From the NCBI GenBank assembly GCA_949825025.1, contig OX463778.1:3548501-3612500 (forward strand): a stretch of DNA of 64,000 nt. The letters run 5' to 3'. The notes under the pieces were generated by a model that saw only the letters and a program-made list of their open reading frames with translations, ran no database searches and was not told where the DNA came from. Origin of the DNA: Siphlonurus alternatus (Eukaryota > Arthropoda > Insecta > Ephemeroptera > Siphlonuridae). The position numbers and the translations under genes are program-made. This document shows positions 1 through 11,400 of the stretch, piece after piece (position 1 is the first letter of the stretch; each line of letters starts with the position of its first letter).

Positions 1-428
1 GAAGGGGTGAACATTTTAGTTTTATTATTATTATATTTTCACAATTTCATGTGTGGGATTTTTTTTAAATGATAATAAATAGTCCCATTTGATTAACATG
101 TAAACCTCGATCAGCAACCTCATATATGATTCTGAATTTTTCTTGAGAGACAGTTCTTATTATAGCACCAAAAAAATTTCAAAACAATCGGACGATCCAA
201 TTTTTTTAAATTGATTTCTTAGTTTAGGTCTCCATGGGAAAGCCCTATACTGAAAATTTAAAAAAATTGAATCGTCCGATTGTTTTGAAATTTTTTCCAC
301 ATTTTTTTGGTTAGTAAGAACTGCCTCTAAAAAAAAAAAAAAAACAGAATTATTATGAGGTTGCTAAGGTTTACATGTTTATCACATGGGACTACAACAA
401 TCAATGTTTCGTGTTATCTTACCCTTAA
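1..428. repeat. Fold-back MITE, family A (copy 1, left end damaged)
   Basis: Two long arms are near-complementary: one around 80-235 (starting AGTCCCATTTGATTAACATG), the other around 236-428. They meet near the CTCCATGGGAAAGC centre. The right end is CTTACCC followed by TTAA (425-428). The same sequence recurs intact at 62856-63244. The expected left terminus is missing. Bases 1-70 instead resemble the diverged right arm of fold-back family B, so this copy is truncated or chimeric and may continue outside the window. No coding capacity is visible. Confidence 0.7.
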
Positions 429-797
429 GAAAAACATAGAGAGGACTGGACGCCGCGTGACGTCACAAAAAGGACTTTCAATAATTTTTTAAAAATAGTT
501 CCTGGGCTCAAAAAAATCTGAAAAAAATCAGGATAGCATTATAACTTTACACGCTCTATCCATTTCTGCAGTAAAAAATTTTGAGGTCGATACTCCATTA
601 ATTGTAATACAGGAAAATTTAAAATTATACAGTATTATAAATCATGAAACTGTAAAATCTCCATTATTATAGGGGGAAAAATTGAAAGGCAATATTAATT
701 TTAAATTTATCAAAGTGATATTTTAATTAATGTGAAATAAGTAAAATATATATATACTCTGGCTATTAGCTATGTGTATATATTATAATATATATTA

Positions 798-900
798 TTA
801 GTCTTTTATTAAACACAGAAAGTGTACATATTAACAGCACTAGAAACATACATTATAGAAAAACATTACAATAGAACACATAAAACATACATACAAAACA
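798..900 (-). repeat. LINE-like 3' end fragment, reverse orientation
   Basis: Read on the minus strand, this stretch ends in TTTAATAAAAGACTAATAATA, i.e. a poly(A)-signal-like AATAAA and a short TAA tail. It matches 27196-27306 on the plus strand almost base for base. That pattern is typical of 5'-truncated non-LTR retrotransposon 3' ends. No open reading frame is left, so the family cannot be named. Confidence 0.5.
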
Positions 901-937
901 TATATAATATATATATTACATATATAGTTCAGAAATT

Positions 938-1079
938 ACCCTAGTCGAAAAATAAGAGTGCTGTGATAATTTGAGCAGTAGTCAAGTAGTTGACTACTTG
1001 TTTTTAAGTAATCAACTACTTGCTTTAAGTAGTCAACCACTGCTCAAATTATCACTTGGCACTTATTTTTCGACTAGGG
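938..1079. repeat. Short palindromic (fold-back) element
   Basis: CCTAGTCGAAAAATAAG at the left is matched by CTTATTTTTCGACTAGG at the right. The arms continue inward (GATAATTTGAGCAGT / ACTGCTCAAATTATC) to a centre with several AGTAGTTGACTACTT-type inverted motifs. The whole unit can form one hairpin of about 140 nt. MITE-like; class unknown, single copy here. Confidence 0.65.
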
Positions 1080-1162
1080 GATCGAGTAATCAGGATCGTG
1101 GAGGAAATAGACTATAATTTATCCATATGTCAGGATTATTAATTTGATTTAATTAATTACTA

Positions 1163-1163
1163 T

Positions 1164-1231
<68 letters not shown>

Positions 1232-1234
1232 ATA

Positions 1235-1265
<31 letters not shown>

Positions 1266-1273
1266 ATATATAT
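1163..1273. repeat. (TA)n microsatellite
   Basis: Roughly 110 bases of almost pure TA dinucleotides, with a few GATATA/CTATATA interruptions at the distal end. Simple sequence upstream of the exchanger gene. Confidence 0.9.
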
Positions 1274-1700
1274 CAAGTAACGTAGGTATATATATGCATA
1301 TATATATTATAAAATAAAAACAGTAAATATATTACATATTTGATCATACAGCTGTATATATATATATATATTCTGAAACGTTTGTAACTATAAATTCTTA
1401 GAGAGTAAATTAAATTTCTGTCCCTTAATTTTTACACGTGGAATATTACAAGTGTAAAAATATATTAATTAAATTCCTAAAATTATTAAAAGCGAGTCTC
1501 TTGAATATATTAATATGCAAAATTATATAAGTATTATAATACATACATTTATTTATAGTTTTTTGTTGATTGGAATTAACATAATTATGTACATTATATT
1601 CAATATACTCTGCTAATATAATTTGAATGGTTTCGTTTTATCCCTCCTAAACATTGCTTTCTGCAAATAGTTCATAAACTTTTTTACCAAGGGCAGCACT

Positions 1701-1770
1701 GTTGACCGGAAATGGCCGCCATTTTTGGCACACGATGAAAATGGCATTTGTTTATGTAACCCAAAATATT
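1701..1770 (+). promoter_or_regulatory. Probable core promoter of the Na+/H+ exchanger gene
   Basis: About 500 bases before the ATG, this segment carries CCGGAA (ETS-type, about 1706-1711) overlapping the symmetric AAATGGCCGCCATTT (1710-1724). The latter contains GCCGCCAT/ATGGC, a YY1-type initiator motif. Such pairs are common at TATA-less housekeeping promoters. Role inferred from motif and position only; a MITE at 1771-2052 separates it from the first coding exon. Confidence 0.35.
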
Positions 1771-2052
1771 GAGTGCGTTTGAATTCACGGGCCAGCCCGG
1801 GCTGGCCCGGGCTGGGTAAAATGGCGGTGACCTTGGTCGCCTGGTATGAAACGTCATAATTTCGTCATAATTAGTTCCCAGTCTGTCCGCCAGGTCTCAG
1901 GCGCACTGTAGAGTCCGCCCGCGTCAGCCTGGGCCAGCCAGGAAGTGACGTTATGAGAGGAGGAAAAATGGCCGCCGGGCTGGCCCCACTTGACGACAAA
2001 AAACGGCTCAGCCCAGGCCAGCCCGGGCTGGCCCGTGAATTCAAACGCACTC
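1771..2052. repeat. MITE with long GC-rich terminal inverted repeats
   Basis: The left end GAGTGCGTTTGAATTCACGG and the right end CCGTGAATTCAAACGCACTC are perfect inverted repeats. They extend inward through the self-complementary CCAGCCCGGGCTGG for about 34 bases in total. The interior is GC-rich, unlike its surroundings, and has no credible gene. The element lies about 180 bases upstream of the exchanger start codon, so it may form part of that gene's 5' leader or promoter. Transposon superfamily not determined. Confidence 0.75.
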
Positions 2053-2231
2053 TTTTTACAAAATTAGTTTTTGCGATACTCCTTTGTTTAATTTTTCTCA
2101 AAATTGCAGCATTGTAAAATTATCAGCTGCGCAGAAGTTCTTTTCTGCAATTTTTTATTTACTGCGCAATGTTATTCTAGCTTCAGAAGAGTTTATTTAA
2201 CACTTTAGCAACCCTAATTTTAGTAGTAAAC

Positions 2232-2475
2232 ATGGCGACAGCTGTACAACACCTATTTCTAAAATTTCTAGTAATTTCTTGTATTTTTTTATATTTATGC
2301 AAAGCTGAGTCAACAGATATTGAGCTTGATGCTAAAGCTCAAAGTACACATCGAATAGATAGCTTAAATTTATTATTGTATACATTTTTATTAATATTAA
2401 CAGTTCTGACAGTTTGGTTGTTCAAACATCGTAGACTGCGATTTCTTCATGAAACCGGCCTTGCAATCGTTTATG
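2232..2475 (+). CDS. Exchanger exon 1 (start codon, signal-like segment, first TM)
   Basis: ATG is the first in-frame start after stops. The exon encodes residues 1-81: hydrophobic [20 protein letters not shown], a polar loop, a membrane segment, then [21 protein letters not shown], the hallmark N-terminal block of NHE6/7/9. It ends before GTATGT with one base of the Gly codon (phase 1), which the next exon completes. Confidence 0.92.
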
Positions 2476-5400
2476 GTATGTATGCAAAATAATAATCGTT
2501 ATAACGTTTTATTGTACATTCTTCCGATTTCTTACGTATTGAACAAACGGATTATTTTTGTACCCATGGATTATTTTTTATTGTCTGCATTAAGCTCTTC
2601 CTTGTTTCTCTGATGTGACGGCTTAGGATTATATCAGAGCTCATAATACGAGGCCATTCGTTTCAGAGTTCTAGCTGTCATGTGATAACAATTCTATGCT
2701 ATCAACAAGTCCCGTTTAGCAGACCTGTTTTTTCTGCTTTTTTGTTTTTGAAGGCTTTGGAGACTTATGTTGGCTAATTTTCATGGCATACTGAATATGT
2801 ATGCGCACAACCAATAAACCATAAAATGCATCATACTGTATGATGTACTGCATGTACACTCCTCGCCTCTGAATAGAATAGAATATATATTTATTCTTTG
2901 ACATAATACATATGTATAGAATAAGTCAGTAGAAAAAAAACAATACAGATACATGCAATACAATTAGACATCATGATAAAAATCTCGTTTCTTCTCTCTC
3001 AATTTCATAACTTAATTAAGTAAAAGTAAACTTTTTATACATAATCATCAGATAATAATATTAATAATTATAATATACTTACAGCCTATTAAAATCAATA
3101 AACATCATATAAATCAGACACCTACTCTCACTATAATAACCAGTTAATTTAAGCTACATGGCATGTGTAATCAAGTTAAAGAAAGAACAGAATTAACATT
3201 TAAATTTATAATTATTTGCATATCACAGACAACACCATTCATCTATTATTTATTTGCTGGAAAAATCCCTATATTTCAACATCTTTGTTATTGGTTCAGT
3301 AAAGTCATCCAATGTATAATATGCTTGTATAATCTGAAAAGTTCCCTGCAGCCTTAATTGTTAATCACTATGTCCTATGCACAGGGCATGGTGATTAACA
3401 CGGCTGCAGAAGGGAACTTTTCAGAGGCGAGGAGTGTACATAAGGTCTGTTGGAAAATACAGTACACAATCATTAAGTACCGGTACACATAGGCAAAAAA
3501 AGTAAAAAAAAAAAAAAAATTATAATAATGAGGGAGTGGAATTTGTTGGACTCTGGGCTTGTGGATGCTCGGAGTGTTGGTGAGTTCAGGGAGGGGCTGA
3601 GAGAGTCAGCCGCAAGCAGGCGAGCCACCGTGGTGGAATACCCACAATAGCCGCAAGCAGTGGTGTATGCATGTAATATGTGTACACACTGCTATTTAAT
3701 CTTTAATCTTTTAATAAAATAACCCATTAACCAAATCATCCTTTCCATGTAAATAACAACTTCAAAACTGAACCTTGATACTGTATTTTTTTTACTGGTT
3801 AAAAAATAAATAAATAAAAATTGTTTTAATTTTTTTTTTAATTCTTCTATTTATAATAAAACGTCACTTGCCATTTAAAATACTGTATTTAAATCACATG
3901 ACAAATCCAAAGTCAGAACTTTTTCAAAAATTGTGTCCCTCCACACATTTTTTTTTTTTCTTTACTCAAAGAGATGCTCTGATATGGAGCTAAAATTATG
4001 ATGAACTTAACTGCTACATTCCATTAAACATGTTTCTATTTTTTTTTTTAATTTTAATTAAAAAAACTTAAATATGGCAGATAAAAATTGTTAAAAGTGC
4101 GAAATGTCTTAAGGGTAAGATAACGCCACCAATGTTAAAAAAAATCCCTCACACAAAAATTCTGAAAAAAAATTAAAATGTTCTCCCCTACATCCCCTAT
4201 CAGTAGCTAAAATATCAGGCATACAAATTCGATCTATTTTTTGAGTTATGAATTTTTAAAGTTGACTAATTTAACATGGGAGTTCCATTTCTCCATGTTA
4301 AAGTAGTCAACTTTAAAAATCCATAACTCAAAAACTAGATCGAATTTGTATACCTGATATTTTAGCTACTGATAGGGGGTGTAGAGGAGAAAATTTTAAA
4401 TTTTTTTCATAATTTTTGTGTGAGGGATTTTTTTTAACATTGGTGGCGTTACCTTACCCTTAAGGGGGTCTGAAACCGGGCTACGTGGTGTACATTTCTA
4501 CATTACATAATATATGTTCCTCTATAGTATGCATATGGTACATACTGCCCTGCATACAAAACATATATTTTTTTTTATATATAATACCGGGTACTGTGTT
4601 ATATCATAATGATGTACACAATATTTGAAACTTTTACTCAGTGTGGATCATGAATTTCATGAAAATTTGTACTTAAATAGTCAATACAGTACAGTTCTTT
4701 ACTGTATTCAAATACATACTTGATTTGAAAGTAAATTTTAACTTTGTGACAAATTGTAAGAAATACTGTACAAATTGTATACTGTACTTCATTCAAACGT
4801 TGCTTGATATAGATAATTCTGTAATAAACCACTAAAAACATTATAATGTTAACTGCACAGGCCTTATTGTTGGTGCCATCATCCGGTATGCTGGTGGAAA
4901 CACGGGGAGGGCGCTGCTACATGAAATGGTGGTGCCGGAGAAAGGATCAACTTACAACCAGTCGCTGCCGCCAGACTCACTGTGGCTGAAGTTTCCCAAG
5001 CCCGGAATTACGCCAGCCAATAAGACTTATGCATACACTTTCCGTGGCGAGATTGTGGACGTCGAGGACAATGAAATTGATCTCAAGGTGAGTACAATAA
5101 ACAACATTGGCATTCTTATGAAAATATTCCCTGGAATCTCAATAAATCCAACCCTAATTTTTTTATGACAAAACTTAACATCTCTTTCAAAGCTCCCATC
5201 TTCAAATTTATTTTTTTTTGCTGCCTTATCTCTATTGTTCATAAATATTAATAAGAATTTTTCATACACCGTATTTTTACACTGAAAATTATTTAGTAGC
5301 ATAGGCCATAGGAGACCCTTATCACTATTACATAGGAATTTACAATAATAAAGGGCACTGTACAACAGCTTTAGTCAAAATTAGTGAAAGTTAATTGCTC

Positions 5401-8400
5401 TACATCACTGTTCTACTTTTTATGACTAGCCCTGTACAATATTTGGGGTTAAATGCATTTGTTAGTAAGGCTATGCAATAAGAGGATATTCAATATAAAA
5501 TAATATGATTACAATTATCATAGTATGGCTTCTTCTCAGTTCATGACCCTCTAATTTTATATCAATACTAGCATGCCTCAAAATTAATTTTAACAAACAA
5601 TAGTAATCATTTAAGAATTTCTTCCACCCATCCCACCCTGCCATCTGCCTCGAACCTTTTATAGTAAGATTCTAATGACTCATAATGATCTTATAAAATT
5701 TATGCCCAATTTGATGTTATAAACACACAGTATAATATTTGTGCATCATAATATTTAATACCTTATATCTCATTGTAACTGGTACATGAAGCTTTTTTTT
5801 AAGGTACATAGTTAACATAGTTTGTAGTGCTAATTTTAATCTCTCTTGTACTGTTTTAACAGAAAAATAAACATCTTTTTTTCAGGCAACTTTTGATCCA
5901 GAGATTTTCTTTAACATAATCCTGCCACCAATAATTTTTCATGCTGGCTACAGCCTTAAAAGGGTAAGATTTCACTTGGTTTTAACTTGCTACCAGCTTT
6001 TACTAATTAGTTCCTATATCCTAATTTCAGAGATATTTTTTCCGTAACCTGGGTGCCATTTTGACCTATTCCATGCTAGGAACGACAATATCATCCTTTG
6101 TGATAGGGTAAGATTTCTTTTTTTTTTGTTGTTTTCAATTTCAAAATATATATGAAAATTTTCATACGCTTCCGGTGTTCCAACTACTCCACTAATTACA
6201 GTATTTTAAAAATTAACATTTAAAAAAAAATATATTTATATACCTTGGACAGCTTGAAATTTTGCCTTTTTAATTTGTCACCCAGTCAGTATCAAAGCAT
6301 GGTGAACTAACTAACTTTTTTTACCTGATGGGTGGTGTTTCTCTTAATTTTTAGATCCTAACATAATTTGTTTTATTTCTTTGTCTCTTGGAGGGCTAGC
6401 AAATCTGGCAGGCCTTTTGTCCAAGCTGTCCCAAGGCAATGTTTCACTGTTTTGAAGTGGAATTTCACTGCAAATAAGAATTTAAATCATCAGTGATGAG
6501 TTCAAAGACCAGTACGTTACCATCATTTTAGAGTAGTAGAAAAAATTATTTTAAGTACTGCACATTGAAAAATGTCATCAAATTTTATTTAAAATTTAGT
6601 TCACCTCATTGGGAGGTGTGGCGCAGTGCGCTTGACCGGGTCTCGTCAGATCACCGAAGTCAAGCAACGCCGCGCGTGGTTAGTAGTTGGATGGGTGACC
6701 ATTTTGAACAAAAACCACGTTTCCCACCCAGGGGTAAAACGTTGCGCTTTTCCACTATGTGGTTCCCCTGGCTTTGGACCATTGCACTTCCGGTTCATTG
6801 ACAAAAGCTGTAGTGTCTATCCTGGCTGAGGTTTCCACGTTTCCCTCAGCCGCAGGCAAATGCCGGGATGGATTTGCAAGGCCGTGGCCGCCCCCGTTCC
6901 AGAAGAGCCCGGGAAACGCTCAAGTTAGGGTTTCGGAAGGTTCGGGGTTTAAATTAGTATGTAATTAGTAAATACGAGTACCCAATAGGGTTTAATTAAA
7001 AAAAAAAAAAAAAAAATTTTTTTTATAATATTGATATTAGATATTAAATCATATATTTTAATTATTAATATTTAAGTGTATTAAATTTGTTGAAAAAAAA
7101 GAGGATAAGAATACAATACAATAAGTAGTAAAAGATTTGTTGCTGTATTTTTGAATTTTTCAAATCTTTTTTTACTATCACATTTTTTTTCTATCTCCCT
7201 TTATATATATTATTTAAATAAATAATATAAATTACTTTGATTCTTTTCATAAATTAATTATTATTTAAATAAAATTTAAAGGTGTTAAATTGAATTGTTT
7301 ATTTTGTTTTCAGGGCAGTGATGTATGGTGTAGTACAACTCATACCCAACATGCGGAGCTTCTCATTTCTCGATCTACTTTACTTTGGTGCTGTCATCTC
7401 CGCCACAGATCCTGTCACTGTGCTAGCGATATTCAATGACTTGCATGTGGACGTTAACTTGTATGCACTTGTGTTCGGAGAAAGCGTACTTAATGATGCC
7501 GTGGCCATTGTTCTCAGCGGGTAAGCTCAAACGTTTAAGTATTTAATATTAAATATTCACAGTATAGCATTTCATTTAATTCATGAATTTCATTTTTTTT
7601 GCAGAGCCATTCAAAATTATTCTACTCGTTCGGCATCTGGAAACTTTGAGACAAATGCTTTCCTCCGGACTATTGGAGACTTCATTTGTTTCTTCTCACT
7701 TTCGCTGCTGCTCGGTGCTTTGATGGGTTGCCTCACCGCTCTGATATCCTTGACTTGCAAATTAATTATCAACTTTATTTTTTTTTTGTCTATATAAAAT
7801 TAAAAATTTTAATAATTATATTTGGTAAACATTGATGTTTTTTAAACATAATGTACTTGTCTTGCATTAGTGTGCTGCATAATTATTACAAATATCATCT
7901 AGATATACTGAATTTTAGTTAAGGTAATTAAATTAAAAATTGTTTTTTTTTTTTTAATATACTTCAATTTTGTAATTTATAGACATGAATTTCCTTCTTT
8001 TGGTATTTGACAGCCTCTGTAGATATATACACTGTAGATCGAAAGTACAAAGGAAAGTTTCCTTAACAGACTGCACTTGACCAAGTTCACTCGGGTGAGG
8101 GACTTTCCGCTGCTCGAGTCGGCGCTGTTCGTGCTCATGTCGTACAGCACCTTCCTCATTGCGGAGGCCACAGCACTCACAGGTGATACCTTATGACCTT
8201 TCTTCTCCCTGTCTTGAATTATATGAGGAATAGTGAGAAGGATACATGCTACATATTTTATGTACAATGTATTTTCATGTAATAATCATAAAAAAATAAG
8301 TGAACATTAATTTATAACCTTTGTTTAAATTAGTGTTTACAACCAAGCAAAGACTCACAAGCATGTCTATGCTGTTTCAGGCATTGTTGCTGTTCTGTTC

Positions 8401-11400
8401 TGCGGCATGTGTCAGGCCCACTACACATACAACAACCTGTCAGTGGACTCAAGACGGCGCACCAAGAAGCTCTTTGAACTGCTCAACTTTCTGGCAGAGA
8501 ATTTCATTTTCTCGTACATCGGAGTCTCCATGTTCACCTTCCCCAAGCATCACTTTGACGTTGGCTTCATTGTCGCAGCATTTGTATCCTTCACTAAGCA
8601 CCAAACATCATTATATCCACCAATGTTCTAGCACTTCATATTATATTGAAGGGAGCTTTTAAGAGTATTAGATTTTTTTTTTGTAACTTATTCTGTATTT
8701 ATTTTGTAATTTTATGATACATTTACTAACAATATTTAATGGTTCAAAATTAAATTTACGAACCAGTTGGAAGTTTTTTTGTTTTTGTGTCTCTGTGTAA
8801 ATAACCTCAAACTGATACATTTCTTGACAAAAATGATTAGTTCTGTGCTGCACTAGGTCGAGCAGCCAACATCTACCCACTTTCGTTTCTACTGAACTTG
8901 GGTCGCAAGCCAAAAATCTCATACAATTTCCAGCACATGCTTTTCTTCTCTGGTAAGTTAGCTCATTAATTAGCAATACAGAATTCATATGACACACATG
9001 AACACCACAGTATCAAATCACATAAGAACTATAAAAATGAACCAGTTTACTTTTTTTAAAAAGTTTTGAATAAATGAAAGTGAATGATGTGTGAATGTCA
9101 TTAATAAACAGCAATTAGTGTTAGATTATTTATTAGTTTTGCAATTTTAAGAAATTTAATTTTACACAAAAAATCATTCAGTATAATTAATATTTACTGC
9201 ACTCTATACAATATCGTCGCCTCAGAATGCAAATCACGTAACTACAAAAAAATTGATGCAATTTTAAACCTTATTTTACTAGAACATAAGGGTCAAAGTC
9301 CCATAATTTTTTTTTTGTAGTTACGTGATTTGCATTCTGAGGCGACGATATATTAACATAAAATAGTGCATTCTAGTTAAATAACACTATGAAAGTAGCA
9401 GAATATAATAGTTTTGTGGCATGTTCACAGGCCTGCGAGGAGCAATGGCGTTTGCTCTGGCTATCCGCAACACGGTGTCTGACGCTCGCCAGACCATGCT
9501 GACGGCCACCTCGCTGGTGGTGATTGTGACGGTGATCGTACTGGGCGGCTCCACGATGCAGCTGCTCACCTGGTTCAACATACCGTGAGTAATGTCAATG
9601 TGCAAAGAAATTCAAATTGAAAAGTTATGCTGCATTCTTGAGCGTTGATAAGAATAAAATTTCAACATTTGACCTATTTTTAGAGTTTTTCTTTCCTCAT
9701 CTGCTGCTTATTCATCATCGGTCTATACCTGAAGTCATTGTGTTTATGAGAATTTATATTATAAAACAAATTATAGTACAGTTGCAATAATGTGACTTTA
9801 AATTCAGTATTAGATCACCATAAAATTGTGTGCAATTTTACGGTACTAAGTAATATAGCATTTAATAACCAACGAATTGTAAGAAATGTGCATATAATCA
9901 AAATAAGGCATTATATTTGTACAATCTTGTAAAAAAAATTACAATTTTATTCATCTCACATTGGTGTATATTTTTTGTTCAGTGTGGGAGTGGAGGAGGA
10001 GGTGGAAATGCTGCAGTACAGCGGAGTACGAAGTGTAAGTATAGACTATTATTGTCCCCTTAAACCCCACCTGCCTCTTTGTGCAGTCTTTAATTTTTAA
10101 TTAAAATTCTCGGAATCTAACTAACAATCTTCACAGGTTTATGACGCCACAGAAAATTCTGCCACTGGGATGGTGAGTCACTCTTAATGTGGCATGTAGC
10201 AAGTTTATTTTGTTGAGCTTTTATTTTATTGTTGTTGTTGTTCTGTATCTGCATAATTTTTGTACATTATCACCCACTTCCCTTGCTGTATATACAGTAT
10301 ACTATAGTACTATTATAACCATGTTTCTTAAATTTATATCTTTGTTCCCTTTTTGTTTCTTTGATTCTTTTTTTAATTAAGTTAATACTATAATATACGG
10401 TCTTGTAAGTCTTAGATTACTGCTGGAAATTGCTAGAAAAATGTAGAAATTATGTAATATCCTTAAATTTACAGGTATAATCTAAGGCTTGAAAGACTAT
10501 AATATAAGTTTACTACTTTTTGTGCTTATTTTTTTGCCGTAACACAGTGCCACTTTTAAACATTTATTGTGTGAGACTCATGTTCAGATTTAAAATTGAG
10601 TTGCTGTCATTTGCAATAGTAAAACCTGTAATTAATTACGATGTTGCTGAAAGAAAATGTAGATCAGTGAGTGCAAACTAATTGTTCAGTTCTGGGTTCA
10701 TACAAAGGCTTAAAAAAAATAATGATAATAAATACTGTTGATAAATTATCTATTATAAGTGGAGGGAAGGGGAAGGGGGGGGGGTGTACAAATGTACCTA
10801 CTGTATTTATTTTTGATTGATTGACTGTATTTATTTTCCTTCCTTAATTTTTACTGCCCTTGTGAGAAATGAAACAATAAAGAAATCTTGATGCACATTC
10901 ATGCCTTGAAATTAAAGAAATTGATTTTGTACTATTTATCACCACTATATTTGCTTAAGCCACTTGCTGCACTTAACTGCAATGCTTCCTTAGCTTGAAG
11001 CAGCTTGTCAGCGAGGCTGTTGTAACACAGAATGGTTTGACAGGAGCTTGGTGCAGCGACAGGAGAGTCTGGACGTCGCTCTAGCGGGGCAGGTTCCGCC
11101 TCAGATGTCCCAGGAGTTAAGAACGAGAAGGCGTGGTTGGCTCGCATTTGGGCCGATTTTGACGTGAAGTACATGAAGCCGTTCCTGACCCACGCTCGAC
11201 CAACTCTGCTGGACACATTGCCGGTGTGTTGTAACCCCATCGCCAGGCTTCTCACGACGACAGAACAACTTACGCAGGTAAGCTCCGTCTTAATCTTAAC
11301 TCAAGTAAATTAAAATTTAAGCATTTTAAATGTTGTTTTATATGTTACAGTCAGTTTAGCTTTTCTGATAATCACAGTAAATTTAACTAGGCACATCAAA

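Larger units (their letters stand above)
2476..4860 (+). other. Exchanger intron 1, filled with mobile elements
   Basis: A 2.4-kb intron (GTATGT...CACAG). It contains a composite inverted-repeat element (2853-3440) and fold-back family B copy 1 (4109-4463). The remainder is AT-rich with homopolymers and no exon-like open frame. Confidence 0.8.

Noticed and set aside
5027..5365. 112-codon minus-strand open frame
   Set aside because: Covers exchanger exon 2 antisense and intron; composition is intronic.
6565..6968. Open frames of 67-78 codons in exchanger intron 4
   Set aside because: They lie in the 5S-derived SINE, which is non-coding.
8061..8069. Conventional AG acceptor (TTAACAG) for exchanger exon 7
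   Set aside because: Would shift the frame and add bases not found in the family; the AC at 8075-8076 gives gapless protein and U12 geometry.
8641..8840. Acceptor CACTAG at 8856 for exchanger exon 9
   Set aside because: Using the AG in CACTAG would delete five residues that the family has; the ATTAG at 8840 keeps exact spacing.
10409..10495. Imperfect inverted repeat GTCTTGTAAGTCTTAGATTA / TAATCTAAGGCTTGAAAGAC
   Set aside because: Too degenerate and AT-rich to claim a hairpin gene or MITE; possible old fold-back remnant only.
10932..11255. 107-codon minus-strand open frame
   Set aside because: Antisense to exchanger exon 13, whose plus-strand sequence matches the NHE tail.
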